The notes beneath the pieces were generated by a model, which ran no database searches, was not told the origin of the DNA, and saw only the letters and a program-made list of their open reading frames with translations. 64,000 nucleotides of DNA, from positions 225,653,199 through 225,717,198 of the forward strand of contig NC_133663.1 of NCBI RefSeq assembly GCF_037893015.1, in the 5' to 3' direction. A program made the translations under genes and the position numbers. The stretch's first letter is position 1, and every line of letters starts with the position of its first letter. This document shows positions 34,513-46,538 of this stretch, piece after piece. This stretch comes from Macrotis lagotis (lineage: Eukaryota; Chordata; Mammalia; Peramelemorphia; Peramelidae).

Positions 34513-34560
34513 ATTGGTTAATCAAAACCAACAACTGCTGTCATTGGTTAATCAAAACCA
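34513..34560. repeat. Two 18-bp direct repeats with CCAAT and GTTAAT motifs
   Basis: ATTGGTTAATCAAAACCA occurs exactly at 34513-34530 and 34543-34560, 30 bases apart start to start. The second copy continues to AACCAAT, so ATTGGTT and AACCAAT form inverted arms. ATAAAAG follows at 34562. Confidence 0.9.
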
Positions 34561-36028
34561 ATAAAAGCTATTTCTACAGCAGATTTTTTTTGAGCTTGAC
34601 AAAGTGATAAACTGTGTCTATTATTTATAAGACTTTAATTTTTAAGATATTTTCAGTTACTGCATAAATACACCATTAGACTGAGAATAGACATGTCAGC
34701 AATTAAACAATTCTTCACTATAACATAGACAAATTTAACCAGTGAACACTTTTTTATTTTATCATTAGAAGAATGTGGGAGAGTAAAGCATTTCTTCTCT
34801 TCAGCTTAGCAAATTCAGGGCACTCACCATTTCTGTTTGGCTTGATAGACATGCATTGTGTATACATACATACATATGTATATATTTAAAGATATACATA
34901 GGTATAGCAAAATTGGACACTTACAGAAAGCCCTTACCCTTCAACGTATTATTATGAATCAAGAATATTCATCACCTTGAAACAAGATTTTATATTATAT
35001 CCAGAAAAATGGCAAAGAGACTAAAGAAAAACAGATACAAAAGTAAACTATGAATTTTGAATTGATTCAAACATCCATGTCTTTGACCCACAGTCTTATT
35101 TCCAAGGTCTGTTACCCAAAGGAATCAAGGGAAAGAAGGGCCCCACGTACACAAAATATAGCAGCTCTTTTTGTGGCTGCTATCTAGCAATTAGGGAATG
35201 TTCAGAGTACAAGAATATAATTGAATGTTGTTGTGTTATAAGAAATGAATGTGAAGAAATAAATATAAGAAGCCTTATATGAACTGTAACAAATGGTAGT
35301 AAGCAGAGCCAGTGTGTAGTTAGAAAAACATAAAAACATTTATCCAAAATGAGAAGTTAATATAACTGTTACCTGAAGAAGAGATGAAAAAACACATAAC
35401 CTTTCTTTGCAAAAATGAAGAACTATAAATACAAAATATTACAGTCAGTTCCACTCTAGTGTATTAATTTCTGCTGAATGTCCCCCCCTCCCATTTCTCT
35501 TCATCTTTTTTCAAAAAATGGATCACTGGCAAAGAAATTGAGAGGGATACATTTAGAAATGAAGGTATCAGTAAAATCAATAAAAAATTAAAGTGTGAAA
35601 AAGAATATTCTCCGTCAGGATGGGGGAAAGACTGATTCTTATATTTTGGGTCTTTTACCAATATGTAATGTCTACTATACTTAGCTTTGCACTTGGATTT
35701 TTGTGAGGGTCTTTTCATTTGTCTGAAGTAGAGTATTTGATGCTATATGATACACTGCATGTAAAGGTGCATTAAAAGTTACATAAAATGAACAGTAAAA
35801 ATGCTTTTTTGTATCTTTGAAACATTAATATTTTGCTTCTGTCAAAAAGGTTAATAATACCTAGGATGGTAATACCCCAAGTAAGGCAACTTAATATAGG
35901 AACAAATATCCTCAGTTATCTCTGTAGAAAATTAGCATATTAATTAAATATCATCTCTCTAGTTCTAAAATTAAAGGTAAATTTTCAAGTTTGGATACCT
36001 ACCCAAAAACTATTAATAAGCAACTTTT

Positions 36029-36171
36029 TTTTTGGTACGGCAGTTAAGGTTACAGTGACTTGCCCAAAGTCAAACATCTGGGTAATTATTAAGTGTCTGA
36101 AGTAGGATTTGAATTCAGGTCCTCCTGACTCCAGGGCCGGTGCTCTATCCACTGTGTCACCTAGCTGTCCC
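36029..36171 (-). repeat. Marsupial tRNA-derived SINE with target-site duplication
   Basis: Minus copy (ggtcctcctgactccagggc, ccactgtgtcacctagctgt). The flanks repeat aagcaactttt (36018-36028 and about 36174-36184). Confidence 0.92.
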
Positions 36172-36465
36172 ACAAGCAACTTTTAAGAAATAGGCAACAG
36201 AATGGCAAAATAAAGATATGTTAAGGATCTATGTTCTAACCATATATGCAACAAAACAACTTGTAGATACTGTATATATTTATAAGATTTTAGATTACTC
36301 ACCTGTCATAAATATCAACAAATTATAAAAGTATGAAATGTAAAAAGTAATTGTTAAAGAAGGCCAAAAAATACTACATTATTTTAACTTGTTAATATTT
36401 CTGCTACCTTTGCATTATCAAAGTTGCTGAAAAATAAAGAAAATATTATCTAAAGTATATTCCTA

Positions 36466-36627
36466 GGGGCGGCTAGGTGGCTCAGTGGATAAAGCACCGG
36501 CCCTGGAGTCAGGAGTACCTGGGTTCAAATCTGGTCTCAGACACTTAATAATTACCTAGCTGTGTGGTCTTGGGCAAGCCACTTAACCCTATTGCCTTGC
36601 AAAAACCTAAAAAAAATAAAAAAAAAA
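36466..36627 (+). repeat. Marsupial tRNA-derived SINE
   Basis: Full plus copy, ggggcggctaggtggctcag to ccttgcaaaaacctaaaaaa. It forms an inverted pair with the minus copy at 36029-36171, about 295 bases apart. Confidence 0.95.
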
Positions 36628-36629
36628 GA

Positions 36630-36806
36630 CGAGAGGAGTCGCCACATTCATCTGAGACCAGAATAAAAGAGGTGTTTGTGAAAGAAGATGTAGCTTGATA
36701 TAGCATGAAGAAAAGGGAGCACTTAGTGAATGATTTCAATTTTTTTCAGTGAAATAAAAGTCAATATCCTCAACTGAGAAGGAAAAAGGATTAAGAAGAA
36801 GGTATA
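36630..36806 (+). repeat. Second copy of the ~115-bp unit joined to a SINE
   Basis: From about 36688 the sequence parallels 10935-11054 (gatgtagcttgatatagcat to ggattaagaagaagg) with few differences. The preceding 36630-36687 has no partner in the other copy. Confidence 0.6.
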
Positions 36807-36930
36807 GGGTGGCTAGGTGGAGCAGTGGATGGAGCACCAACCCTGGAGTCAGGAGTACCTGAGTTCAAATTTGGCCTCAGACACTTAATAATTAGCTAGC
36901 TGTGTGACCTTGGGCAAGCCAAAAAACAAC
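36807..36930 (+). repeat. Marsupial tRNA-derived SINE, 3' truncated
   Basis: ggtggctaggtggagcagtg through cttgggcaagcc, then an A-rich end. The ccattgccttgc tail is missing. Confidence 0.88.
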
Positions 36931-37250
36931 CTAGTAAAGAATTGAAGAGTAAAAGGAATAGAAGTCATGAAGAGGATGAAGAATGACCATGAGAAATAAT
37001 GAGAAAACGGAATAAGATGGAGGAATTTTAGAATTCATGAAAATGGAAGTGCTTATCTTGTTAATGATGACAAAATCAAACGAAAGACACTCTATGAGTA
37101 ATTGAGTAGGAGTAGGCCATAGGAAATAAGTAGCCTAAAAAACTGGGAAATTAAAGAACATCAATATATCTATTGAAGTCCCCTTGCATGAGGGCAAGTG
37201 TTGGGGTGTAAAACCTGTATATGAAAGCAGTTTTATATACTATGAATTAT
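36931..37250 (-). mobile_element. L2-like LINE fragment, antisense
   Basis: Contains tagaattcatgaaaatggaa, tgatgacaaaatcaaacgaa and agtaggccataggaaata, matching 56598-56710 (cagagttcatgaaaatagaa, gatggcaaaatcaaggat, gtaggtcatgggaaat). Same family and orientation. Confidence 0.5.
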
Positions 37251-38604
37251 ATATTTGTTTTTTTCCAAAAATGACCTACAAGGAAATTATATTAAAATTG
37301 GAAGTAAGAAAATAATTCTTCAGTTGTATTGCCTAAATCTGAAATTTGACTGAATATTTTGTTTCCATAAACGAGAGGAGGGGAATTTTTTTTCTGCCAG
37401 AGGCCATTTGGATCATTTGAGGACTATATGTGATCAAACATTTAATTAATTCACCCCTAAAAAACGAGATTTATTGAATTTTGAGTCAGTCCCCTCCTAC
37501 AGTTGCCTTGGCAATGCCAGACCAATACAGCCTATGGCCCGGAGATATCCTATCCCACCATAAATCACTATTATACTCTGTAATTATGTCATTTACTGTA
37601 ACTAGTAAGGAAAGCAAAACATTTTGTGAAACTTGAGTCATAATGTAAACATATAGGTTATAAGAAAAATGATATTGTTATAGGCAAAATATCTTGAGGT
37701 AAGATGTCAGCATCAGACTCCTAGTGTAAAACAGTAAAATTATTTTGATTTTTCATCAAGAAAAAGGTAGAATTTAAATCAGGAAAAAAAGAGAAAAGTA
37801 AAAGACATTCTCAATAAAGATTTTGGCAATCCATCCATAAATAACTGAAGTGGAAAAAAATAAAAAATCACCATTAACTATTTCTAAACTAGCAATTCAA
37901 TTTGAATTTGTTATTTTGAGTGCACTGCAGGGTGAAACACTACATACTAAATCAGTTAATTATAACCAAGTTTAAAATGCTTTCCACCTTTCATCTTGAA
38001 ATTCATTATATAATTGAGAAAGATTGTGATTTGTTCAGACCTTCACTGATGCAAAATGTATATATTACATCAATTTTCCAATCTATTTCTTTTGCTCTGT
38101 GGAAATATATCCTAATATATATTAATAAGAATAGTATGATTTATAAAATTCTGATTAAAATTGTAATCTTTTCCTTTTTATAAATATCAGTATGAAAAAA
38201 TTAACTTGTCTATAACACACATATTTTTCCATTTTTTTCTATGAAATTTGATCTTTCACAATCACAAAAAACTTTTATAATGTTTTTAAAGTTAATTATA
38301 TAACTTTTACATGCTTTGTTAAGAACTTACTTTATGAGGATAAATATATTCAAATAAAGTTTTAAAATCTCTAAAAAAGTTTAGCAAAGTTACAGGCAAG
38401 ATATCTATAGAAGACACTTTCATATTCTATGACCTTAATGATCCATGTTATAACCTTCCCTAACAGTTTACAACTAATAATCTTTTAAAAATAATACACA
38501 TTGAGATATATGCTCTAAAAAGAAAAATCCAAATCCTTTCAAAATTATGGCAAAAGCTCAGAAGTGGATTATATACTGAAATATGATATTATCTTGCTAT
38601 ATCT

Positions 38605-38784
38605 TTACGGAGCAATGTGGTGTGTTTGTTGTTTGCCTCTTTTCTGCAAATTCAATATATGATCATGATGAAAGGAAGAACGTACTGTTCGATTCATCAG
38701 GGGCTGAAGTGGACGAAAGTTGTCAACCATCCTCTTTTCCTTCTCCCCAGCTGAAGTAAAAAGTAGCATCCGAAATGCCTCAAG
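38605..38784 (-). CDS. CA5B: CA5B last coding exon
   Basis: Acceptor tctcattctcag at 38785. Reads [20 protein letters not shown], then [17 protein letters not shown] and a diverged tail ending HHIAP, stop TAA 38605-38607. The conserved core is close to human; only the last ~20 residues differ strongly. Confidence 0.96.
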   Translation of the reverse strand, partial: LEAFRMLLFTSAGEKEKRMVDNFRPLQPLMNRTVRSSFHHDHILNLQKRGKQQTHHIAP

Positions 38785-41700
38785 CTGAGAATGAGAGACA
38801 GTCAATAAAAATATTTTCAGAAGGAAAAAAGAATTGCTTAAGAAGTGTTCATATTTGGCAAATCAGAAATTGCATACAGAGCAAAACACAAATCTAGCAG
38901 TAATTAGACATGTTTTAGCCAATTAAAACAGAACACACAGAAAGATTACTAACAATGTTAATAATTAATGACTAATAGTAACCTGTCATCATTGCCAGAA
39001 AAACTAATGTAGTTACACTCATTTCTTTTCTTTTTTGTTTAGCACATCTTGCAGTAAAATAATACCATACAAAAATTCATATGCAAGCAAGCATCCCAAT
39101 AGACTGGTTGCCTATCCTCTGAAAAGACACTGTTAAGCAACCCTACATAGTAATCAATGGCTTCAAAGGCACTAGAAAGAAAAAAAAATACCCTTGAAAG
39201 ATTGTGTACTTAACCAAAACAGGCTGGTGATACAGTTTGGTATAAAGCAATCAAGAAAAAGTATCTCTGATAAAAGTCTTCATTCTGATCAACCACTTGT
39301 CTTGAGGGGCATAACCACAAACAAGCCCTGAAACTGATCTAAAAAGCAAAACAATTCTCATAATTTTCAGTTAAAGATATTTTTAGATAAGAAATTTTCA
39401 ATCAGTGTTACCTTCAAATATAAAGCCTAGTATATGTTGAGATCAGATTTATGGTCCATCTATCTTGGCATTTTATCTCCAAAAGATACAACCAAGAGAT
39501 ATTTGTAGAATTAGCGTCATAGACATCAATCTCAGAGGTTGAGAAATGTATCCAAACATTCCTACCTCTTCTTTTTTCTTTCCATGTAAAAACATTATTC
39601 TACATTAGTCATATTATAAAAAACCCAAAAATAAAGCAAGAAAATTATTCTTCGATTTGTACTCAGAGTTCATCAGTTGTCTCTCTAAAGATGGATAGCA
39701 TTTTTTTTTCATCATGAATTTTTTGGAATTGTCTTGGATCACTATATTCATCAGAGTTGCCAAGTCTTTCACAGTTGATTATCATTACATCATTGCTCTT
39801 ATACCCTTGTTACAGACTTATCTTGTGGACTGCTGAGTTGTCTTAGCTGGATGGATATTTTTTTTTTATTTTTTTGTTGACTCTGTCACTCCAAAATTTG
39901 ATTAGAAGTGTTAGAACATTGGGAGAGTTCAGATGGGTCCCATGTTGAACTCTCCTACCATCTCTTCTTAATGTTACAATGTAGATCTATTAACCATTTA
40001 TTTATCTCAACTTTTTACATTCCTATTTATATTTTCAATCAACTTCATGACAACAATGAGCCTCAGCTTTTATGATACTCTTTCTACCCAAAATGTCTCC
40101 TTAGAAGCCTGATCACTATCATTACAAGGTCTGAGTCCATGCTATATTGCTAAAAGTATCAAGGAGTACTGCCATATCCTGTCTTCCTATAAGTTCAAAG
40201 GATGCCTCTGCATCACACATTTTCTTCCATACTATACCCTGCAAAGCTCCAGTATTTAAGCTTCCCCAAAGAGTTACGACATTAGAGTTCTTGATCCTAA
40301 GATACAGACCTTTCCCTGTCTCTCAGGTAGCTAGCTAGCTGGCCCACTGAATAGAGCTCTGATGTCAGGCAAACCTGAGTCAAATACAGCCTTAGACACA
40401 TACTGTGTGACCCTGAGCAAGTCACTTTACTTCTGCTTGTATAAGTTAACTCAGAAACATGGGGAATTAAAAACAGCAATTACCTCATGAAGGTTGTAGG
40501 AATCAAAAGTTTAGAACAATGACTAGCACATAACTGGCACTATTTCCTTTCCCCCAGTAAAATTCACATCTTTATATCTCCATGAATTAAAAAATACTAG
40601 ACTCTCACATGATTTCTGGCTAGCTTTTTTAAAAAATAAAAGTGAACAAAACTTAGAATAACATATTTTAAACACCATTTCTAAATCATAACTAATAATG
40701 TTAAAATGATGCTATATTTCACTTTCTTTTATCCTGGTGACTGAATTTTTTTTAAATGAAGTGTAAAAAAATTACCTGACTATGATCAACTTCAATAGGC
40801 TGCTTTTTTATGATCCAAGTGACAGATTCTGAAAGTGGTGGAGTGGTCAAAGATCCTGAATAGGTCCAAAAATCTGGGCAGGTTGGCATAAGACAGGCAG
40901 GATCAAATGTTCCAAATTCAACAAGTGAATCCTAAACAAAATATTTGTATACTTAAAATTTTACTACTAAAATTCAGGAAAATTTTCACTTTCACTAATG
41001 CAGTAATCCTTCACTTCACAATCAGGAAAACAACTTCAAGCACTCAAATACTATGGAGGATATTTATAGGAGGAGCTTCAATTTTTCAATGAATAAAGCA
41101 AAAGTACAGGTTTTAAATCAGATGATCTTGAGTTTTTAAAGTTTTATGGATCTTTTTGTTGTTTATAATGACTTCTCAATTGATTCCCTGCCTCTATTTA
41201 TTATTGTGGTTCCATTGTTTCAGTCATGTCTGACCCATCATAACCTTATTTGGAGTTTTCTTGCCAAAGATACTGGAATGGTTTGCCATTTCCTTCTCCA
41301 GCTCATTTTACAGATGAAAAAATTGAGGTAAACAGGGTGAAAATGCTTTGTCTGGATCAGAGTGCTAGTAAGAGGTTAAGGCCAGATTTCAACTCAGGTC
41401 TTCCTGACTCTAGGCTCCACCTTCTATTTATACACAGTGGATAGAACACTGGGCCCTGGAACCAAGGGAATTCAAGTTCAAATCTGGTCTCAGAAACTTG
41501 ATACTAGCTGTGTGATTTTGGGCAAGTCACTTAACATCCAGGATAATCTCCAATCATCCTAATCCATATCAGGCTCCTCCAGATGGCTCTGGAGGAGAAA
41601 GTGAGGCTGCTGACTCAGCACAGGAACACTCCCACACACACACACACAAATTCAATTGACTTGCTTTTCATGGTATCACCTCTTTGACGTCATGGTCTTC

Positions 41701-42511
41701 TTTGAAAATGAAGGAAAAACAACAATATCTACTGTGTGGCCTAGCTGCTCTTCCCCTACAGAATCAAGTCCTAATTTTCCCCCTGAAATTTAGTTCTACA
41801 TTGCTACCCACTTACTGGACATCACAATCTGGGGGTCCAATAGATATTTCAAACTCAATATGTTTAAAAGAGGGTTTATACTCCCCCTAACTTTCACCAT
41901 TTATGTCAATGGTATCGCTATTCCAAATTTACAACTTAGAAGTTATACTTGACTCTTCATTTTCCCTCCCACTCTGTCTGCCACCTCCCACCTCCCACCA
42001 ACTCACATTCAATTATTTGCCAAGTCTTATTGACATACTTTCATGATATCTCACATCCGTTTCCTTTTCTCCTAATTCAAGTCCTCATCACCTCTTAATA
42101 AATATTTTTTTTATTTAAAAGCCATTTATTTAGATGCGTCTGTGTTAGAATTGCATCTCAACTATCTTTCTCTAGATGAATGATTAAGAAAAACTTTTTT
42201 TCTATTACATCAGTGACTAAGAAAAAACTTCAGTAAAACAATTATCAATTAAAGGAACTTCTCAAGAAAAGAGACTGTTTCCTTTCTGTCTTTGATTATC
42301 CAGAACATGTACTTTGTACATAATATGTGCTTTAAAATGTTTGAAGAATTTAGCAGGTTTTTAAAATCATATTAATAGTATTATTTCATTCAAAATTATA
42401 TTTAGATCACTCTTTGCAGATAATATGATTGTATACAATTAAAAAGCTAAATGAAACAATGAATAATTCAGCAAAGTTGAAGGATATAAAATAGATCTAT
42501 ATAAATCATCA

Positions 42512-42569
<58 letters not shown>

Positions 42570-44532
42570 CCAATAAAGATCAGCAGGATGAGATATAAAG
42601 AAAAATTTCATTGAAAATAACTGCACACAATATAAAATACTTAGGATTATTCCTGCAAAAATAAACCAGGAATTATAGGAACAAAATCACAAAACACTTT
42701 TTACACAAATAAAGTCAGATTTAAACAACTGAAGAAATATTATTGTCTAGGGGCAGGCAGAGTCACTATAATAAAAATAATAATTCTACCTAAATTAATT
42801 TACTTATTTGACCCATAGTATTCAAATTTCCAAAAATTATTTTATAAAATTAGAAAAAAATAATAAAATTCATCTGGAAAAAATATTAAAGGAATCAGTA
42901 AAAAAATATGAAAGTGGTCTAGGACTATCCAATCTCAAACTGTATTAAAAGTTGATCATCATCAAAACAATCTAGTACTAACTGAGATATAGAGTGGTGA
43001 ATCAATGGAATTGATTAGGTGTACAATATACTGTAGTAAATGGTCTTATTTATTTAGTTTTTGGATAAACTCAAAGATCTAATTTTTGGGACAATAACTC
43101 ATTATGTTACAAAAATTGCTGGAAACACTAGAAAGAAGTTTGGCAGACCATAATGTATACCAACATGATGTCAAATATGATTTAGACATAAAGGGTAATA
43201 GCATTCACAAATTAGGAAAGCATGGAATAGTTTACATATCGAATCTATGGATAAGGGAAGAATTTAGGCCCAAACAGTAGATAGAAAACATTATGAGATA
43301 TAAAATAAGTAATTTTTTAAAAGTTTTATACAAACAAGGCCAATGCAACTAAGATTAGAAGGAAAACAAGAAACTTGAAAAGAAGTTTTACAAGTTTTTC
43401 TGATAAAGACCTCTTCTCTCAAATATATAGAGAACTTAGCCCAATTTATAAAAATACAAATCAAACCCAAGTGATAATGGACAAAGGATTTTAAGGAAAG
43501 TTTTTAAAAGAAGAAATCAAACCTATCTTTAGTCAAATGAAAAAATACTCTAAATCTATTGATTAGAGAAATGCAACTTTAAATAACTCTGAGATACCAA
43601 CCTTCCTCTATCAGATTGATGACTATGACACAAAAGGAAAATGAAAAATTTTGGAGGAGATGTGGAAAATTGGAACCCTAATTACTGTTGGTGGAACTGT
43701 GAACTGATTCAGTCATTCTGGAGAGTAATTTGGAACTATGCCCAAAGGACTACTATAAAACTACTACAAAGCAATACTACAACTGGGTTTACATATCAAA
43801 GAGATCAAAGCAAAAAGGAAAGGACCCAAATGGACAAAATTATTTATAGCAACTCTTTGGTGGTGGCAAAAAATTGGACTTTGAGGGATACTGATCAACT
43901 AGAGAATGGCTGAACAGATTGCGGTATAATATTGTGATGCAAAACTATAGTGCCATAAAGAAATGTTGATTAGGATGGTTTCAGAAAAACTGAGAAAACT
44001 TATATGGATTAATGCAAAGTGAAGTAAACTGAGCCAGGAGGATATTTTAACAATAACAGTAATATTGTATGATGATCAACTGAAAATGATTTAGTTATTC
44101 TAATCAAGACAATGATCTAAGAAAATTCTAAAGGACTTAAACTTAATGATTAAAAAAAAGTTCTCCTCCAGAATAAAAATGGATGGAGTTTGAATAAAGA
44201 TCAATGCATACTTTTTTAAACTTTATTTGTACTTATTATTCTTGGGGTTTTTGGTCTATGTTTTATTTTGCAGCATGGCTAATATGGAAAATATACATAC
44301 ATATATTTATACATATATATGTATATATACCTATATATTTAGTAGACACTATTGTATTCAGAGGAGTCATATGCTTCATATACACTGAAGAAGCTATAAA
44401 ATTTAGATAAAATTTGATTCCTACTTTCAAGGAGCTTATGGTCTGGAAGAAAGTTGATACACAAAGATAAGTATAATACAGTATTAAATTAAAAGAACAT
44501 TAGATAATTGTAAAACAAAGAATTATACCATA

Positions 44533-44569
<37 letters not shown>

Positions 44570-46490
44570 GTATCCTAAAACTCTTAATGCAGTTTTAAGC
44601 TTTAATAATATGAGATGTATTTTTAGAACTTGACTAATGTAAAAATATGTTTTGCCTGACTTCAAATGTATATTGGGTATTATATTTCTTGCCTTCTCAG
44701 TTGATGGGGGAGGGGTGAAGGAAAAGGAGAAATATTAGAATTGAAAATCAAAATAAAATTAAATTTAAAAAAGCAGTAGTGCAAATGCTATAAAATTACA
44801 AAAAATGTAAAAGGTTAATTTTTAACAATTTAAAATACTGATATGTTTATAATTCAAATTCAATATAATAACCATCTCATGATTCTATATGTATGTATAT
44901 ATATTATCATATACATAAACATGGATATACACAAACATATGTATTTAGGTGATTTTCAAACTTTGTAAAAACTTTCATTGGGTTCTACTCAGGGGATTAA
45001 AAGGATTGCATTTGTATTCTTATCTTTAAGATCATTCAAATGGTTTGGATACATGATAGTTTTGACACAGTCACACAAGAAAAAGTCAAAGTGGATAAGC
45101 AAAAGAACTTCTATCAATCTACTAGACTAAGAAAGTGCCATTCAGAAAATGTTGCACATGCAATGCATGAGAAGGTGTTAAAATAAAAGTTTTACATTTA
45201 TTATTTAAAATTCACAAAATAATTATAAAAAAATTCATAAAATTAAATTTTCAAATTTTGTTTTCTGTAAGTCTATATAATCTATGCTTATGAAGTTATT
45301 AAAACATAAATGTGCTAGGACTTTTGAGTTACCTTGTATTAATGAATTGTGTTTATATCTTGTTAATAATATTAATGGCTCACATTTACATATAACTACT
45401 GTGTATCAAGCCCTATTAAGCACCCTAAAATTATTATTTCATATGATCCTTACAACAACTCTGGGAGATTGGAGTTATTGTCCCTATTTTAGATATGATG
45501 AAAATGAAGCAAACAGGGATTAAACAACTTGCCTAAAGTCACATAGCCAATTTGTGTCTGAGGGCAGACTTAAACTCTAATCTAATAAACATTAAAAAGA
45601 GTTAAAAAGTTAAAAAGAAAGTACTTTGTGATTATATTTCTTTTTTATGATTACATTTCTTCTGAGTTTAATAGTTTCTATAGAAGTCTATAAAAGAGGA
45701 TATGAGCTCTTCTATTTTAATGTTATTTTGTTAAATTACATGCAAAAATAGTTTTCAACATTCACATTTTTGTAAGCTGAGTTCCATATTTTTCTACTTC
45801 CTCCCTTTCCTCCCCTCTCCCCATAATAGTAAGTAATCTGATATAGGTTATATATGTATAATACCATTTAATATATTTCCATAGTGTGCTGGAGTCATAG
45901 GACCTGTTTCAAATTCCAGACTGGCTATTTATCTCCCAATGGGGTAGGACAAATAACTAACCTTAGGGTCTGATTTTTTTCCAACTGTAAAATAGGAGGG
46001 TTAGATTAAATGATCTCTGAGGTCCCTTCTAGTTTGTACTCTCTGATCCTCCTTTTTTGGAATAATCATTTTTTTTCATAATTAGGATTTTTTAAAAATA
46101 CTGGTATTTTCTTTGTTCATTTGCCTATTTAAAAAATTTTGTTTTTCTTTATGAAAACAGTAAAGGTCCTAGGTATTAAAAAGAACCAATCCTTAGTCCT
46201 AATCATGGTTTCTGGGAACAAAAAGTTTTTAAACAGCATGAAGAAAGTAAAATGGGATTTCAACTGTATCTAAAAATTGTATCTAAAAATGACAAGCAAC
46301 AAATATCCTTATTTATAGTTTCCTTTAAACCTAAGTTAATTAACAATATTATTTTAAGAACAACTTTGAGTGATCAATTCATTTTGACTATAATAAATAC
46401 CCCAAATAAAAGGACATTTAAAGGACATATGAAGGAAGATGTTATCTATATCCAGAGAAAGAACTGAGAAATAGAAACATGTACAGAATA

Positions 46491-46538
<48 letters not shown>

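Larger units (their letters stand above)
31700..38604. other. Intergenic region between ZRSR2 and CA5B
   Basis: No coding exon was found. It includes SINEs (separate entries), a CCAAT direct repeat (34513-34560), an L1 3' fragment (about 35225-35320), a repeat unit (36630-36806) and an L2-like piece (36930-37250). 32700-33850 and 37250-38600 hold nothing recognisable; the latter includes the CA5B 3' UTR, whose poly(A) signal I could not fix. Confidence 0.55.
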
